From Microbacterium sp. AK031 (GTDB taxonomy: Bacteria > Actinomycetota > Actinomycetes > Actinomycetales > Microbacteriaceae): 64,000 nucleotides of DNA. The stretch lies in NCBI RefSeq assembly GCF_024807145.1, contig NZ_JANUCA010000001.1:930001-994000 (forward strand), read 5' to 3'. Below the pieces are notes generated by a model. It had not been told where the DNA came from. It made no database searches and saw only the letters and a list, made by a program, of their open reading frames with translations. Of this stretch, positions 1 through 7,492 are shown piece by piece. Position 1 is the first letter of the stretch, and each line of letters opens with the position of its first letter. The position numbers were made by a program, and so were the translations under genes.

Positions 1-632
1 TCAAGCTGCAGCGCGCGCGGCGCCGCGCGCGCGAACAGCTGCTCCTCCCAGCGGCGATCGTCGTCGACCGGGTGTCGCGGTCCGCGCATTGCGGTGGCTG
101 CCTCCTCCAGGGCGCGCACCGTGGCGCGATCCGCCTGCTGCCGTCCCAACCGCTCGAGGAGCGCGGCGGTGCGCGCCCTTGCGGTTCCGCCCTCGCCGTG
201 CACGAACAAGGGACGCCCGTCGCCGGTCAGCCACCAATCGCCGAGCACGTCAGCATCCGCCCCCAGCTCACGCACACCGCGTAGCAGACTGACGACGAGG
301 GTTCCGAGTTCCCCCGGTGCGAGCGGCGAATCGGACGCGTCCCGACGCCCCAGGAACGTCTCGACGCGCTGGGTGCACCAGGGCAACAGAGCATCGTGGC
401 CATCCATGCGGCGCCTGACGTCGAGTACGCCGCACACGTGCTCCGCATCAGAGAACACCCACCCGGCCCACTCTCTGAGCTGCTCGACGTCGACGCAGAC
501 CGCAACGGAATCATCGAACGCCACGAGCGTGCCGGCGAATGGGCCCTCCTTCCCATCGACGGCACGGATCAGGCGATGCACCCCTGGTACGAGCGCGGCA
601 CGGTCGGCGGCAGCATCCGTCTCGGTCATCAC
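1..632 (-). CDS. Conserved hypothetical protein, 3' part beyond left edge
   Basis: I do not recognise this family. The minus-strand frame reads as a soluble acidic protein with regular aliphatic/charged alternation (for example VDVEQLREWAGWVF, GELGTLVVSLLRGVRELG, GDWWLTGDGRPLFVHGEG) and strong G/C at third codon positions, so it is coding. It runs off the left edge with no stop. GTG at 632, followed directly by ATG, is the first ordinary start. The frame stays open and codon-biased up to about 770, with protein-like sequence (ALHISENFRSVHIRLLP) but no ATG, GTG or TTG there, so the true start is uncertain (see findings). Divergent from the DUF4191 gene. The DGRPLFVHGEG part loosely resembles pseudokinase-like actinobacterial proteins; that is only an impression. 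Confidence 0.6.
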   Translation of the reverse strand, partial: MMTETDAAADRAALVPGVHRLIRAVDGKEGPFAGTLVAFDDSVAVCVDVEQLREWAGWVFSDAEHVCGVLDVRRRMDGHDALLPWCTQRVETFLGRRDASDSPLAPGELGTLVVSLLRGVRELGADADVLGDWWLTGDGRPLFVHGEGGTARARTAALLERLGRQQADRATVRALEEAATAMRGPRHPVDDDRRWEEQLFARAAPRALQL

Positions 633-762
633 CCCATCACAGCGCAGTGCGCCCTCGCCCGCCGCGGGAAGCAGCCGAATGTGGACAGACCGGAAGTTCT
701 CCGAAATGTGCAGGGCGAGTGCGCCGGGCGCGAACGCGCACGTGGAGCGCGCGAGGACTCGG

Positions 763-768
763 TAGTCT
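763..768 (+). promoter_or_regulatory. -10 element TAGTCT of a leaderless promoter for the DUF4191 gene
   Basis: TAGTCT ends 7 nt before the ATG at 776. With a usual 6-7 nt from -10 to +1, transcription would begin at or next to the start codon. No Shine-Dalgarno sequence is visible. The same arrangement recurs across the window. Confidence 0.55.
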
Positions 769-775
769 TGTATCC

Positions 776-1486
776 ATGGCTAAGCGTGCTCCAGAACCCG
801 AGAAGCGTCCGGGGTTCTTCTCCCAGATCAAGTCCCTGTTCCGGTTCACGCGTGAGGTGTACGGCTGGCTCCCCTGGGCTCAGATCGCGATCCTCGTCGC
901 CGGCATCCTGCTCGGCCTCGTGGTCGGCTATCTCATTCCGCCGTTCCAAGTGTGGACACTCGTGCTCTGGGCGATCACGGGGCTCATGCTCGGCGTGCTC
1001 GGCGCGCTGTTCCTGATGACGCGCCTGTCGACCAACGCGATGTACGCCAAGATCGATGGCATGCCCGGCGCCTCCGGCCACGTGCTGAGCACGAGCCTCG
1101 GCCGCAACTGGCAGTCCTCGGACACTCCTGTCGGCATCAACCCGAAGACGCAGGAAGCCGTCTACCGCGCGGTCGGCCGCGGGGGCATCGTCGTCGTCGG
1201 CGAAGGAGCTCGCGGCCGCCTCACCCGTCTGGTGAACGAGGAGCGAAGCAAGGCTCAGCGCGTCGCGAACGGCGTTCCTGTGCACGTGTTCTATGTGGGC
1301 CACGGCGACGATGAAGTCGCGATCGCCGACCTCTCGAAGACGATCAAGAAGCTCCCCAAGGCGATCAACAAGACGACCATGGCTGCCGTCATCCGCCGTA
1401 TCGACTCGGTCTCGCAGTCGGTGTCGTCGCTGCCGATCCCGAAGGGCATCGACCCGACGAAGGTCCGCGCTCAGCGTCCGCGCTGA
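776..1486 (+). CDS. DUF4191 family membrane protein
   Basis: A 236-residue protein of the actinobacterial DUF4191 family. It starts with a basic N-terminus (MAKRAPEPEKRPGFFSQIK), has two membrane helices at about 36-54 and 60-81, and ends in a soluble cytoplasmic domain of about 150 residues (GRNWQSSDTP, GRGGIVVVGEG, NKTTMAAVIRRIDSV). The family is conserved in actinobacteria and often lies near lipoate-synthesis genes, but its function is unknown to me. ATG 776 was chosen because the membrane-proximal basic segment begins there and a TAGTCT -10 lies just upstream. The longer frame starting at 539 has shadow-type composition before 776. Confidence 0.85.
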   Translation: MAKRAPEPEKRPGFFSQIKSLFRFTREVYGWLPWAQIAILVAGILLGLVVGYLIPPFQVWTLVLWAITGLMLGVLGALFLMTRLSTNAMYAKIDGMPGASGHVLSTSLGRNWQSSDTPVGINPKTQEAVYRAVGRGGIVVVGEGARGRLTRLVNEERSKAQRVANGVPVHVFYVGHGDDEVAIADLSKTIKKLPKAINKTTMAAVIRRIDSVSQSVSSLPIPKGIDPTKVRAQRPR

Positions 1487-1514
1487 GCTGCGACCCCGTC
1501 AGGGGCAAAGCCCG

Positions 1515-2699
1515 TCAGCTCAACGGCTCCTTCGGCAGACGACGCACCTTCGCCCTACGACGGCGACGCTCGGGGACCATTCCGCGCATCTCCTCGAGCT
1601 TGCCGAAGCACAGCAGTCGATCATCGGCCTCGAGCACCACATGTTTGCGCGGATTGGGAATGACGCTGACGCCGCGGTGCAGCGTCAGCACGGTGATGTC
1701 GCGCTCCCACAACCCGGAGTCCCCCAGAGTCTTGCCGACGAGCTCCGCAGCGTTGTGCACGAGCAGCTCTGCCACGCCGTAGCCCGTTGACACGGTCAGT
1801 CGCTGGCGAACGTCGATCTCAGGGAAAGCCACCTGTCCCGAGATGTGGTCGATGATCGCGCCGGCGACATCGAGGTTGGTGGCCTGCTCGATGCCCTGAA
1901 GGCCCGGTGAGGAGTTGACCTCCATCACCAACGGGCCTTCGTCGCCTTCCAGCATGTCGACGCCGGCCACCCGCAGGCCCATGATCTGCGCGGATCGCAC
2001 CGCCACCTGCTCGTACGCTGGCTCGAGTTGAACGCGCTCGACGCTGCCGCCGCGATGCACGTTCGAGCGGAACTCGTCGCCCGCAGCGACACGTCGCATC
2101 GCCGCGACGACACGATCGCCGACGACGAGCGCCCGGATGTCGCGTCCCCTGCTCTCGGCGATGAACTTCTGAATCAGCACGTTCTGGTTCGTGGAATGCA
2201 GCGTCTCGATGATCGCCTCAGCGACCTTCACCTGCGGGGCGAGAATGACGCCGATCCCCTGAGTCCCCTCCAGCAGTTTGATGACAACCGGTGCGCCGCC
2301 GACCCGCTCGATGGCCGGCCGCACATCCGCGCGGTTGCGCACGAACGCCGTCGCCGGCATGGCGATGTTGTGACGGGAGAGGATCTGATTCGCTCGAAGC
2401 TTGTCCCGTGCGCTGGAGATGCCGTTCGCCGTGTTCGGCGTGTACACGTCCATCTGCTCGAACTGACGCACCACTGCGGTGCCGAAGTATGTGATCGAGC
2501 TGCCGATGCGGGGCAAAATCGCGTCGTAGTCGCTCAGCGGGCGACCTCGGTAGTGCAGGTCGGGCTCGTCCGCCGTCAGGTCGATCGCGAACTTCAGCGT
2601 GTTCAGCACCTTGACGGTATGCCCGCGCTGGAGTGCAGCCGCGCGGAGGCGTTGCGTCGAGTACGCCTGCGGAGCGCGGGAGAGAACGGCGAGCTTCAC
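1515..2699 (-). CDS. rimK: RimK-like ATP-grasp alpha-L-glutamate ligase with C-terminal RCK_C/TrkA-C-like extension
   Basis: A 394-residue ATP-grasp ligase. RimK enzymes add glutamates to protein C-termini (ribosomal protein S6 in E. coli) or make related peptides. Visible features are the RimK N-terminal fold with DAILPRIGSSITYFG, the ATP-grasp signature GGAPVVIKLLEGTQGIGV, and the Mg/ATP site VMEVNSSPGLQGIE. E. coli RimK is about 300 residues; here about 100 more follow (residues ~292-394). They resemble a TrkA-C/RCK_C ligand-binding domain (GYGVAELLVHNAAELVGKTL ... DRLLCFGKLEEM) and end in a basic tail. GTG 2699 is preceded by CAGGAAACACAC, a fair ribosome site. An in-frame ATG at 2747 would overlap the divergent neighbour's start and is less likely. 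The neighbour is a RimB-like protease, suggesting a modification/removal pair. Confidence 0.85.
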   Translation of the reverse strand: MKLAVLSRAPQAYSTQRLRAAALQRGHTVKVLNTLKFAIDLTADEPDLHYRGRPLSDYDAILPRIGSSITYFGTAVVRQFEQMDVYTPNTANGISSARDKLRANQILSRHNIAMPATAFVRNRADVRPAIERVGGAPVVIKLLEGTQGIGVILAPQVKVAEAIIETLHSTNQNVLIQKFIAESRGRDIRALVVGDRVVAAMRRVAAGDEFRSNVHRGGSVERVQLEPAYEQVAVRSAQIMGLRVAGVDMLEGDEGPLVMEVNSSPGLQGIEQATNLDVAGAIIDHISGQVAFPEIDVRQRLTVSTGYGVAELLVHNAAELVGKTLGDSGLWERDITVLTLHRGVSVIPNPRKHVVLEADDRLLCFGKLEEMRGMVPERRRRRAKVRRLPKEPLS

Positions 2700-2725
2700 G
2701 TGTGTTTCCTGCCAAGATATATCGG

Positions 2726-3205
2726 GTGACGAAGACATCTCATTCAAACACTCTTACGGGGTGGCGTGAATGGGTGAGCCTGCCCGACGCCGGTGTCGAT
2801 TGGATCAAGGCCAAGGTCGACACGGGTGCGCGTACCTCGTCGTTGCACGCGTTCGACGTCGAGGAGTTCGAACGAGAGGGCGAGGCATGGGTGCGCTTCC
2901 GGGTGAATCCCTGGCAGCACACCAACGCGGATGCCACGATCGTCGAATGCCCTGTGCACGACAGACGGGCGGTCCGCAGCTCTTCCGGACACGCCCAGCA
3001 GCGACTCGTCGTGCTTCTGGCGATCCGCCTCGTCGACCAGCTCGTCGTATCAGAGGTAACGCTCAGCAATCGCGATGAGATGGGCTTTCGCATGCTGATC
3101 GGTCGCGAGGCGCTGCGGCGCGGCTTCATCGTGGATCCGGCGCGCTCGTTCCTGGGCGGCCGAGCGCCGAAGGAGACCCGCCGCCGCAACCGCGGCCGAC
3201 ACTGA
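2726..3205 (+). CDS. RimB-like retropepsin-fold protease (putative ATP-dependent zinc protease family)
   Basis: A 159-residue protein of the PF05618 family, proposed to have a retropepsin-like fold. Diagnostic motifs are GWREWVSLPDAGVDWIKAKV, VDTGARTSSLHA with the catalytic-type Asp-Thr-Gly-Ala, HDRRAVRSSSGHAQQR, and LSNRDEMGFRMLIGREAL. In Pseudomonas, RimB is a protease-like protein encoded with RimK that acts on glutamylated S6. Here the gene lies head-to-head with rimK, with only 26 bp between start codons. GTG 2726 is the first start giving a normal N-terminus, and no good ribosome site precedes it. Substrate and metal use are not shown by the sequence. Confidence 0.82.
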   Translation: MTKTSHSNTLTGWREWVSLPDAGVDWIKAKVDTGARTSSLHAFDVEEFEREGEAWVRFRVNPWQHTNADATIVECPVHDRRAVRSSSGHAQQRLVVLLAIRLVDQLVVSEVTLSNRDEMGFRMLIGREALRRGFIVDPARSFLGGRAPKETRRRNRGRH

Positions 3206-3210
3206 CCGCG

Positions 3211-3606
3211 TCAGGCCCGGATCAGGACCGTGCCCGCGAGCTTGTCGTGCAGTCCACGCTGGTCCTGATCCCAGATCACTGCGGGGATCACGACGACGAG
3301 CAGCAGTGTGCGCACGATCGGACGCCAGAGGCCGACCCAGCCGCCGCCCAGCATCACCAGACGCATTCCGAGGATGCGGTGACCCGGGCTGCCGCCGATC
3401 GTCGGAATGAAGACGATCTGCACGACCGCGAAGATCAGAAGTGTCGCGATCGAGTCGTATTGGAAGAACGCGATCGAGATGATCACGGCTGCGGCCCAGT
3501 CGATGGCGAGAGCGCCGATGCGACGGCCGACCCTGGCGATGCTGCGTGGGCCGGTTGAGGGAAGGCCGAGATGTTCACCGGGGTACGTGTACTCAGCATC
3601 CGTCAC
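3211..3606 (-). CDS. RDD family membrane protein
   Basis: A 131-residue integral membrane protein of the RDD family. The signature Arg-Asp-Asp region is modified here (ARVGRRIGALAIDWAAAV). About three hydrophobic segments follow (LAIDWAAAVIISIAFF, IATLLIFAVVQIVFIPT, LLLVVVIPAVIWD), with the conserved SPGHRILGMRLV loop between. Family function is broadly unknown; proposed roles are in transport or membrane homeostasis. ATG 3606 is preceded by a strong GAGGAGG ribosome site, with TAGACT as a likely -10 just upstream. It is divergent from glnA, next to which RDD genes are commonly found in actinobacteria, and ends 6 bp from the RimB-like gene (convergent). Confidence 0.9.
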   Translation of the reverse strand: MTDAEYTYPGEHLGLPSTGPRSIARVGRRIGALAIDWAAAVIISIAFFQYDSIATLLIFAVVQIVFIPTIGGSPGHRILGMRLVMLGGGWVGLWRPIVRTLLLVVVIPAVIWDQDQRGLHDKLAGTVLIRA

Positions 3607-3628
3607 CTCCTCAGTCTACCGGCGGTCT

Positions 3629-3677
3629 GTAACATGGCGGAAACATAGAGGACATGGCCGGGTAACCCTCCGGCCAT
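3629..3677 (+). promoter_or_regulatory. GlnR-type operator array upstream of glnA
   Basis: The sequence GTAAC-ATGGCG-GAAAC at 3629-3644 matches the actinobacterial GlnR consensus (gTnAC, six bases, GaAAC) exactly. The 5-mers at the same 11-bp step continue: GTAAC 3629, GAAAC 3640, GACAT 3651, GTAAC 3662, GCCAT 3673. The third and fifth are weak. It lies 50-100 bp before the glnA start, between divergent RDD and glnA. Binding by GlnR is inferred; no glnR gene is in the window. Confidence 0.75.
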
Positions 3678-3727
3678 AACCTGCTTGCAGCCTTCAAGGC
3701 CCCGATCCGCATCATCTGGAGTGATAA

Positions 3728-5152
3728 ATGTTCACCGATTCGTCCGAGGTTCTGAGCTATATCAAGGAGAACGACGTCAAGTTCCTTGACATCCGTTTCA
3801 CTGATCTGCCCGGTGTCCAGCAGCACTTCAACATCCCCGCGTCGACGGTCGACGAGGCATTCTTCACCGACGGCCAGCTGTTCGACGGCTCGTCGATCCG
3901 CGGATTCGCCAGCATCCACGAGTCCGACATGCAGCTCATCCCCGACGTCACCACGGCGTACGTCGACCCGTTCCGCGAGGCGAGCACTCTCGTGATGCTC
4001 TTCGACATCTACAACCCGCGCACCGGCGAGATCTACTCGAAGGACCCGCGTCAGGTCGCCAAGAAGGCAGAGAAGTACCTCGTCTCCACTGGCATCGCCG
4101 ACACGGCGTTCTTCGCCCCCGAGGCCGAGTTCTACATCTTCGACGACGTCCGCTACTCGGTGACCGCGAACTCGAGCTTCTACAGCGTCGACTCCGAAGA
4201 AGGCGCCTGGAACACCGGCCGTGACGAAGAGGGCGGCAACCTCGGCAACAAGACGCCGTACAAGGGCGGGTACTTCCCGGTCAGCCCAGTCGACAAGACG
4301 GCTGACCTCCGGGACGACATCACCCTCAAGCTGATCGAGGCGGGTTTCATCCTCGAGCGCTCGCACCACGAGGTCGGCACCGGTGGGCAGCAGGAGATCA
4401 ACTACCGCTTCGACACGATGGTGCACGCGGCAGACGACATCCTGAAGTTCAAGTACATCGTCAAGAACACCGCAGAAGAGTGGGGCAAGTCGGCGACCTT
4501 CATGCCGAAGCCGCTGTACGGCGACAACGGATCCGGCATGCACACGCACCAGTCGCTGTGGAGCGACGGCAAGCCGCTGTTCTACGACGAGGCAGGCTAC
4601 GGCCAGCTCAGCGACGTCGCTCGCTGGTACATCGGCGGCATCCTGGCTCACGCGCCGGCGCTGCTCGCCTTCACGAACCCGACGCTGAACAGCTACCACC
4701 GTCTGGTCAAGGGCTTCGAGGCTCCGGTCAACCTGGTCTACTCGGCCGGCAACCGCTCGGCTGCTATCCGCATCCCGATCACGGGCTCCAACCCGAAGGC
4801 GAAGCGCATCGAGTTCCGCGCACCGGATGCGTCGGGCAACCCGTACCTCGCATTCGCCGCCCAGCTTATGGCCGGCCTCGACGGCATCAAGAACCGCATC
4901 GAGCCGCACGAGCCGGTCGACAAGGACCTCTACGAGCTTCCGCCTGAGGAGGCCAAGAACATCCCCCAGGTGCCGAACTCCCTGCTGGACTCGCTCGACG
5001 CACTCCGTGACGACCACCAGTTCCTGCTCGAAGGCGGCGTCTTCACGCCCGAGCTCATCGAGACCTGGATCTCCTACAAGATCGAGAACGAAATCCTGCC
5101 GATGGCGCAGCGTCCGCACCCGTTCGAGTTCGAGCTCTACTACGGAGTCTGA
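3728..5152 (+). CDS. glnA: Type I glutamine synthetase (GSI-beta, adenylylation-regulated)
   Basis: A 474-residue glutamine synthetase: glutamate + NH3 + ATP to glutamine, cytosolic dodecamer. It shows the GS beta-grasp N-terminus ([17 protein letters not shown]), the substrate loop FDGSSIRGF, metal ligands in [26 protein letters not shown], the ATP motif [18 protein letters not shown], and NRSAAIRIP. Tyr402 in [11 protein letters not shown] is the adenylylation site of beta-type enzymes, consistent with glnE further along the window. ATG 3728 follows a TGGAGTGATAA leader. The GlnR-like operator and downstream hairpin indicate a monocistronic nitrogen-regulated unit. Confidence 0.98.
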   Translation: MFTDSSEVLSYIKENDVKFLDIRFTDLPGVQQHFNIPASTVDEAFFTDGQLFDGSSIRGFASIHESDMQLIPDVTTAYVDPFREASTLVMLFDIYNPRTGEIYSKDPRQVAKKAEKYLVSTGIADTAFFAPEAEFYIFDDVRYSVTANSSFYSVDSEEGAWNTGRDEEGGNLGNKTPYKGGYFPVSPVDKTADLRDDITLKLIEAGFILERSHHEVGTGGQQEINYRFDTMVHAADDILKFKYIVKNTAEEWGKSATFMPKPLYGDNGSGMHTHQSLWSDGKPLFYDEAGYGQLSDVARWYIGGILAHAPALLAFTNPTLNSYHRLVKGFEAPVNLVYSAGNRSAAIRIPITGSNPKAKRIEFRAPDASGNPYLAFAAQLMAGLDGIKNRIEPHEPVDKDLYELPPEEAKNIPQVPNSLLDSLDALRDDHQFLLEGGVFTPELIETWISYKIENEILPMAQRPHPFEFELYYGV

Positions 5153-5171
5153 CCTTCTAACGCCGATTCCA

Positions 5172-5217
5172 GCACGAGAGAACCCCCCGAGTCCGCACTC
5201 CGGGGGTTCTCTCGTGC
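5172..5217 (+). terminator. Strong hairpin terminator after glnA
   Basis: GCACGAGAGAACCCCC at the left pairs perfectly with GGGGGTTCTCTCGTGC at the right, a 16-bp stem over a 14-nt loop. It starts 20 bp after the glnA stop. There is no long T tract, as is usual in actinobacteria. Confidence 0.85.
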
Positions 5218-5347
5218 GTTGAGTATCGCTGCGATCGGAATCCGCGACGAGATGCTCCGTCCGGCTTGAATTGCGCTGCTAGAGTGATCGCGCACCGATG
5301 CATCGCGGTGTCGACATCTTGTCGCACTTGTCGAGAAGGAAAGCTCC

Positions 5348-5953
5348 GTGCCCGAAGCCAACGCAAGCTCTGCTTCCTCCCCTCTCCCCGCGATCTCGCG
5401 ACGCACGGCTCTCGCTGCCGCAGCCTGGTCTGTCCCGATCGTGGCCGCTGCGGTGGCCGTGCCCGCGCACGCAGCGAGTGGCGACACCATCGACGCGACT
5501 GGCGTGACTCTCACCTTCACTGGACCGCAGTGGAGCTCCGAGTTCCGGCTGAGCGGGCAGCTCACGCTCTCCTCCCCTGCCACTGCGGCGACGACGGTCA
5601 CGGCCACCGTCACGTGGCAAGGCACCGGTTCGAACACCGGCGCCGAAGGGCTCTACCTCTACAAGGGGAACATTCCCGGCGGCGACGCTGGCATCGTCGG
5701 CTGGACGACCGTGCAAGGCGCTGCAGATGATCAGCTTCACACGACCTTCGCGTTCCAGACTTCGCCGGGTGCAGGCACCACCCAGGTTCTGACAACCTCC
5801 AGCTATGACGGAGAGACGATGAATGGCTTCATGTACGGTGCAGAGACGCAGATCGGCGCATCCACTTTCTGGGATGGTGCGATCACCATCCGCTTCTCTT
5901 CACCGGGGTACACGGACGCCGTTCTCGTGGTGCCCTACGTGCAGACGATCTGA
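5348..5953 (+). CDS. Secreted protein with Tat-type signal peptide, function unknown
   Basis: A 201-residue exported protein. Residues ~17-43 form a signal peptide with twin arginine (ISRRTALAAAAWSVPIVAAA) and an AHA-type cleavage site near residue 43. The mature part (about 158 residues) is rich in Thr, Ser, Gly and aromatic residues, consistent with an all-beta secreted fold, and has no cysteines or catalytic motif I recognise. Start GTG 5348 follows AGAAGGAAAGCTCC, a good ribosome site. Its 3' end overlaps the annotated end of the convergent DUF1801 gene by 71 bp; the overlap probably comes from that gene's altered tail. No operon partner. Confidence 0.82.
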   Translation: MPEANASSASSPLPAISRRTALAAAAWSVPIVAAAVAVPAHAASGDTIDATGVTLTFTGPQWSSEFRLSGQLTLSSPATAATTVTATVTWQGTGSNTGAEGLYLYKGNIPGGDAGIVGWTTVQGAADDQLHTTFAFQTSPGAGTTQVLTTSSYDGETMNGFMYGAETQIGASTFWDGAITIRFSSPGYTDAVLVVPYVQTI

Positions 5954-6419
5954 TCCGGCGGGAATCTCGGCCTCGACGAGTACCGACTGAGAGTTTCAGA
6001 CGTTCCCATGCCTGCTCGGAGGGGTCTTGCAACGCATACGCTGTCGACCAGAATCCGTCCGGGGAGTCGAGCTCGGCCTGAACGCTGAACCCGAACGTCG
6101 AGTACCGCTCCTTGTCCATCTGCCCGCTGCGGAAGAAGCACAGCACTTTGCCGTCACGCGCGTAGCCGGGCTGACCGTAGTAGAGCTTGGGAGCGAGCTC
6201 GGGAGCGACGGTCGTGACGATCGCATGGACGCGCTCCGCCATCTGGCGGTCGCCGTCAGGCATCTGTGCGATCTTCGCCAGCACATCAGCCTCCTCCGCA
6301 GCGGCCTTCTCGGCTCCCTTCGCGCGTTTCGCATCCGCCTTCAGCTCCGCCGCGCGTTCTTTCATCGCGGCGCGCTCCTGAGCGGAGAATCCATCCTTCG
6401 TCGAGGGCGTCTCAGTCAT
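5883..6419 (-). CDS. DUF1801 / YdhG-like protein with aberrant C-terminal tail
   Basis: A 178-residue protein whose residues ~20-140 match the DUF1801 (YdhG/Fra-like) fold: ERVHAIVTTVAPELAPKLYYGQPGYARDGKVLCFF and QMDKERYSTFGFS. The N-terminus is a charged, coiled-coil-like stretch (AAMKERAAELKADAKRAKGAEKAAAEEADVL). DUF1801 proteins bind or are linked to iron or small ligands; the function here is unproven. ATG 6419 follows GCGGAGGAAAG. After WERLK the reading becomes arginine-rich and low-complexity (SVGTRRGRDSRRIRSSARR) and runs 71 bp into the convergent secreted-protein gene. One inserted base after LK would continue as TLSRYSS and stop at 5935. A frameshift near the 3' end, real or a sequence error, is likely. 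Confidence 0.75.
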   Translation of the reverse strand: MTETPSTKDGFSAQERAAMKERAAELKADAKRAKGAEKAAAEEADVLAKIAQMPDGDRQMAERVHAIVTTVAPELAPKLYYGQPGYARDGKVLCFFRSGQMDKERYSTFGFSVQAELDSPDGFWSTAYALQDPSEQAWERLKLSVGTRRGRDSRRIRSSARRAPRERRPCTPVKRSGW

Positions 6420-6541
6420 CGAACTTTCCTCCGCATTGCGTATTCGGTGATGTGACATCCACGCTACGGCCGGCCCGCGACCGGAGGCGTCTTGAATCCC
6501 TCCCTGTCTCCGCGTGAATCAGGCGGATCGACCGCGAGCGC

Positions 6542-7456
6542 TCAATGCACGCGAAGCCCGCCGGCCTGCACGTGGACGTCGAAAGATGAGACCTCGCCCA
6601 CTTCTTCACCGTCGATTTCGAAGGCCAGCGGCTGCTCGAGCTCGACCCGGATGCGCTCTGCCGTGAGGTGGCGGGTGGACTCTGTGCTCACCGCGGTCTC
6701 ATCACGGGTCAGCAGACGACGGATGCCGTTGTCCCAGACCACTGAGCGCACGGTGTCGAGCCACTGCAGTGCGCCGTCTGCGCTCACCAGCAGCAGGTCG
6801 AGCAGCCCGTCGTCGAGCTTCGCGTCCGGCAGCAGGCGCACACCGCCCTGCACCATGCCGCAATTGCCGATCAGAAGAGTGTGACCGCGCACCTCCTGCG
6901 CGCCTCCCCCATCCAGAGCAAGCGTGATGCCGGTCATCTCGGTGCCGGCCATCGCGCGCCCCATCGCCTCGACGTAGGCGAGCCACCCGGCGCGATCCTT
7001 CAGGTCGTCATCCGTCTCCACGAGCATCTGCGCATCGATGCCGAAACCGACCATCACCATGAAGGCCTGATCTTCGCCGCCGGTGTTCACCCAGCCGAGA
7101 TCGATCTGCCTGGTCTCTCCGGCGCTGATCCGCGCGAGGGCAGCGGGAATGTCATCCAACGGCACTTCGAGATTGCGCGCGAGCAGGTTGCCGGTGCCCT
7201 GCGGCACGATGCCGAGCGCAGCATCCGACCCGGCCAGCCCTTCTGCGACCGCACGCACGGTGCCGTCGCCGCCGACGGCGATCACCGTCTCGCAGCCTGC
7301 GGCGATGGCTTCCTTCGCCATACCTAGCCCAGGATCGTCCTCGCTCGTCTCCCACCACTGCACATCACCGTCCAGCGCGTCATCCACTGCCGAGCGCAGT
7401 GTGCCCTCGTCGATCTTCGACGGGTTCCAGATGATGCCGATCTTCGTCGCTGTCAT
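6542..7456 (-). CDS. Diacylglycerol kinase family lipid kinase
   Basis: A 304-residue protein of the DagK/YegS/sphingosine kinase-like family. It would phosphorylate a lipid hydroxyl with ATP at the inner membrane face. The N-terminal catalytic domain carries the nucleotide motif AVGGDGTVRAVAEGL (about residues 61-75) and GIVPQGTGNLLARNL. The C-terminal beta-sandwich includes IGNCGMVQGGVRLLPDAKLDDGLLDLLL and ends FEIDGEEVGEVSSFDVHV. Length and domain order are normal. It starts 36 bp after glnE on the same strand, with CAGGCT six bases before the ATG, a weak form of the leaderless promoter seen elsewhere. The lipid substrate cannot be told from the sequence. Confidence 0.9.
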   Translation of the reverse strand: MTATKIGIIWNPSKIDEGTLRSAVDDALDGDVQWWETSEDDPGLGMAKEAIAAGCETVIAVGGDGTVRAVAEGLAGSDAALGIVPQGTGNLLARNLEVPLDDIPAALARISAGETRQIDLGWVNTGGEDQAFMVMVGFGIDAQMLVETDDDLKDRAGWLAYVEAMGRAMAGTEMTGITLALDGGGAQEVRGHTLLIGNCGMVQGGVRLLPDAKLDDGLLDLLLVSADGALQWLDTVRSVVWDNGIRRLLTRDETAVSTESTRHLTAERIRVELEQPLAFEIDGEEVGEVSSFDVHVQAGGLRVH

Positions 7457-7492
7457 GTGCTCAGCCTGAGCCAGTGATGGCGATCGCGCAAC

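Noticed and set aside
3611..5119. 502-aa minus-strand ORF opposite glnA
   Set aside because: Antisense shadow of a strongly codon-biased gene; no motif, no ribosome site.
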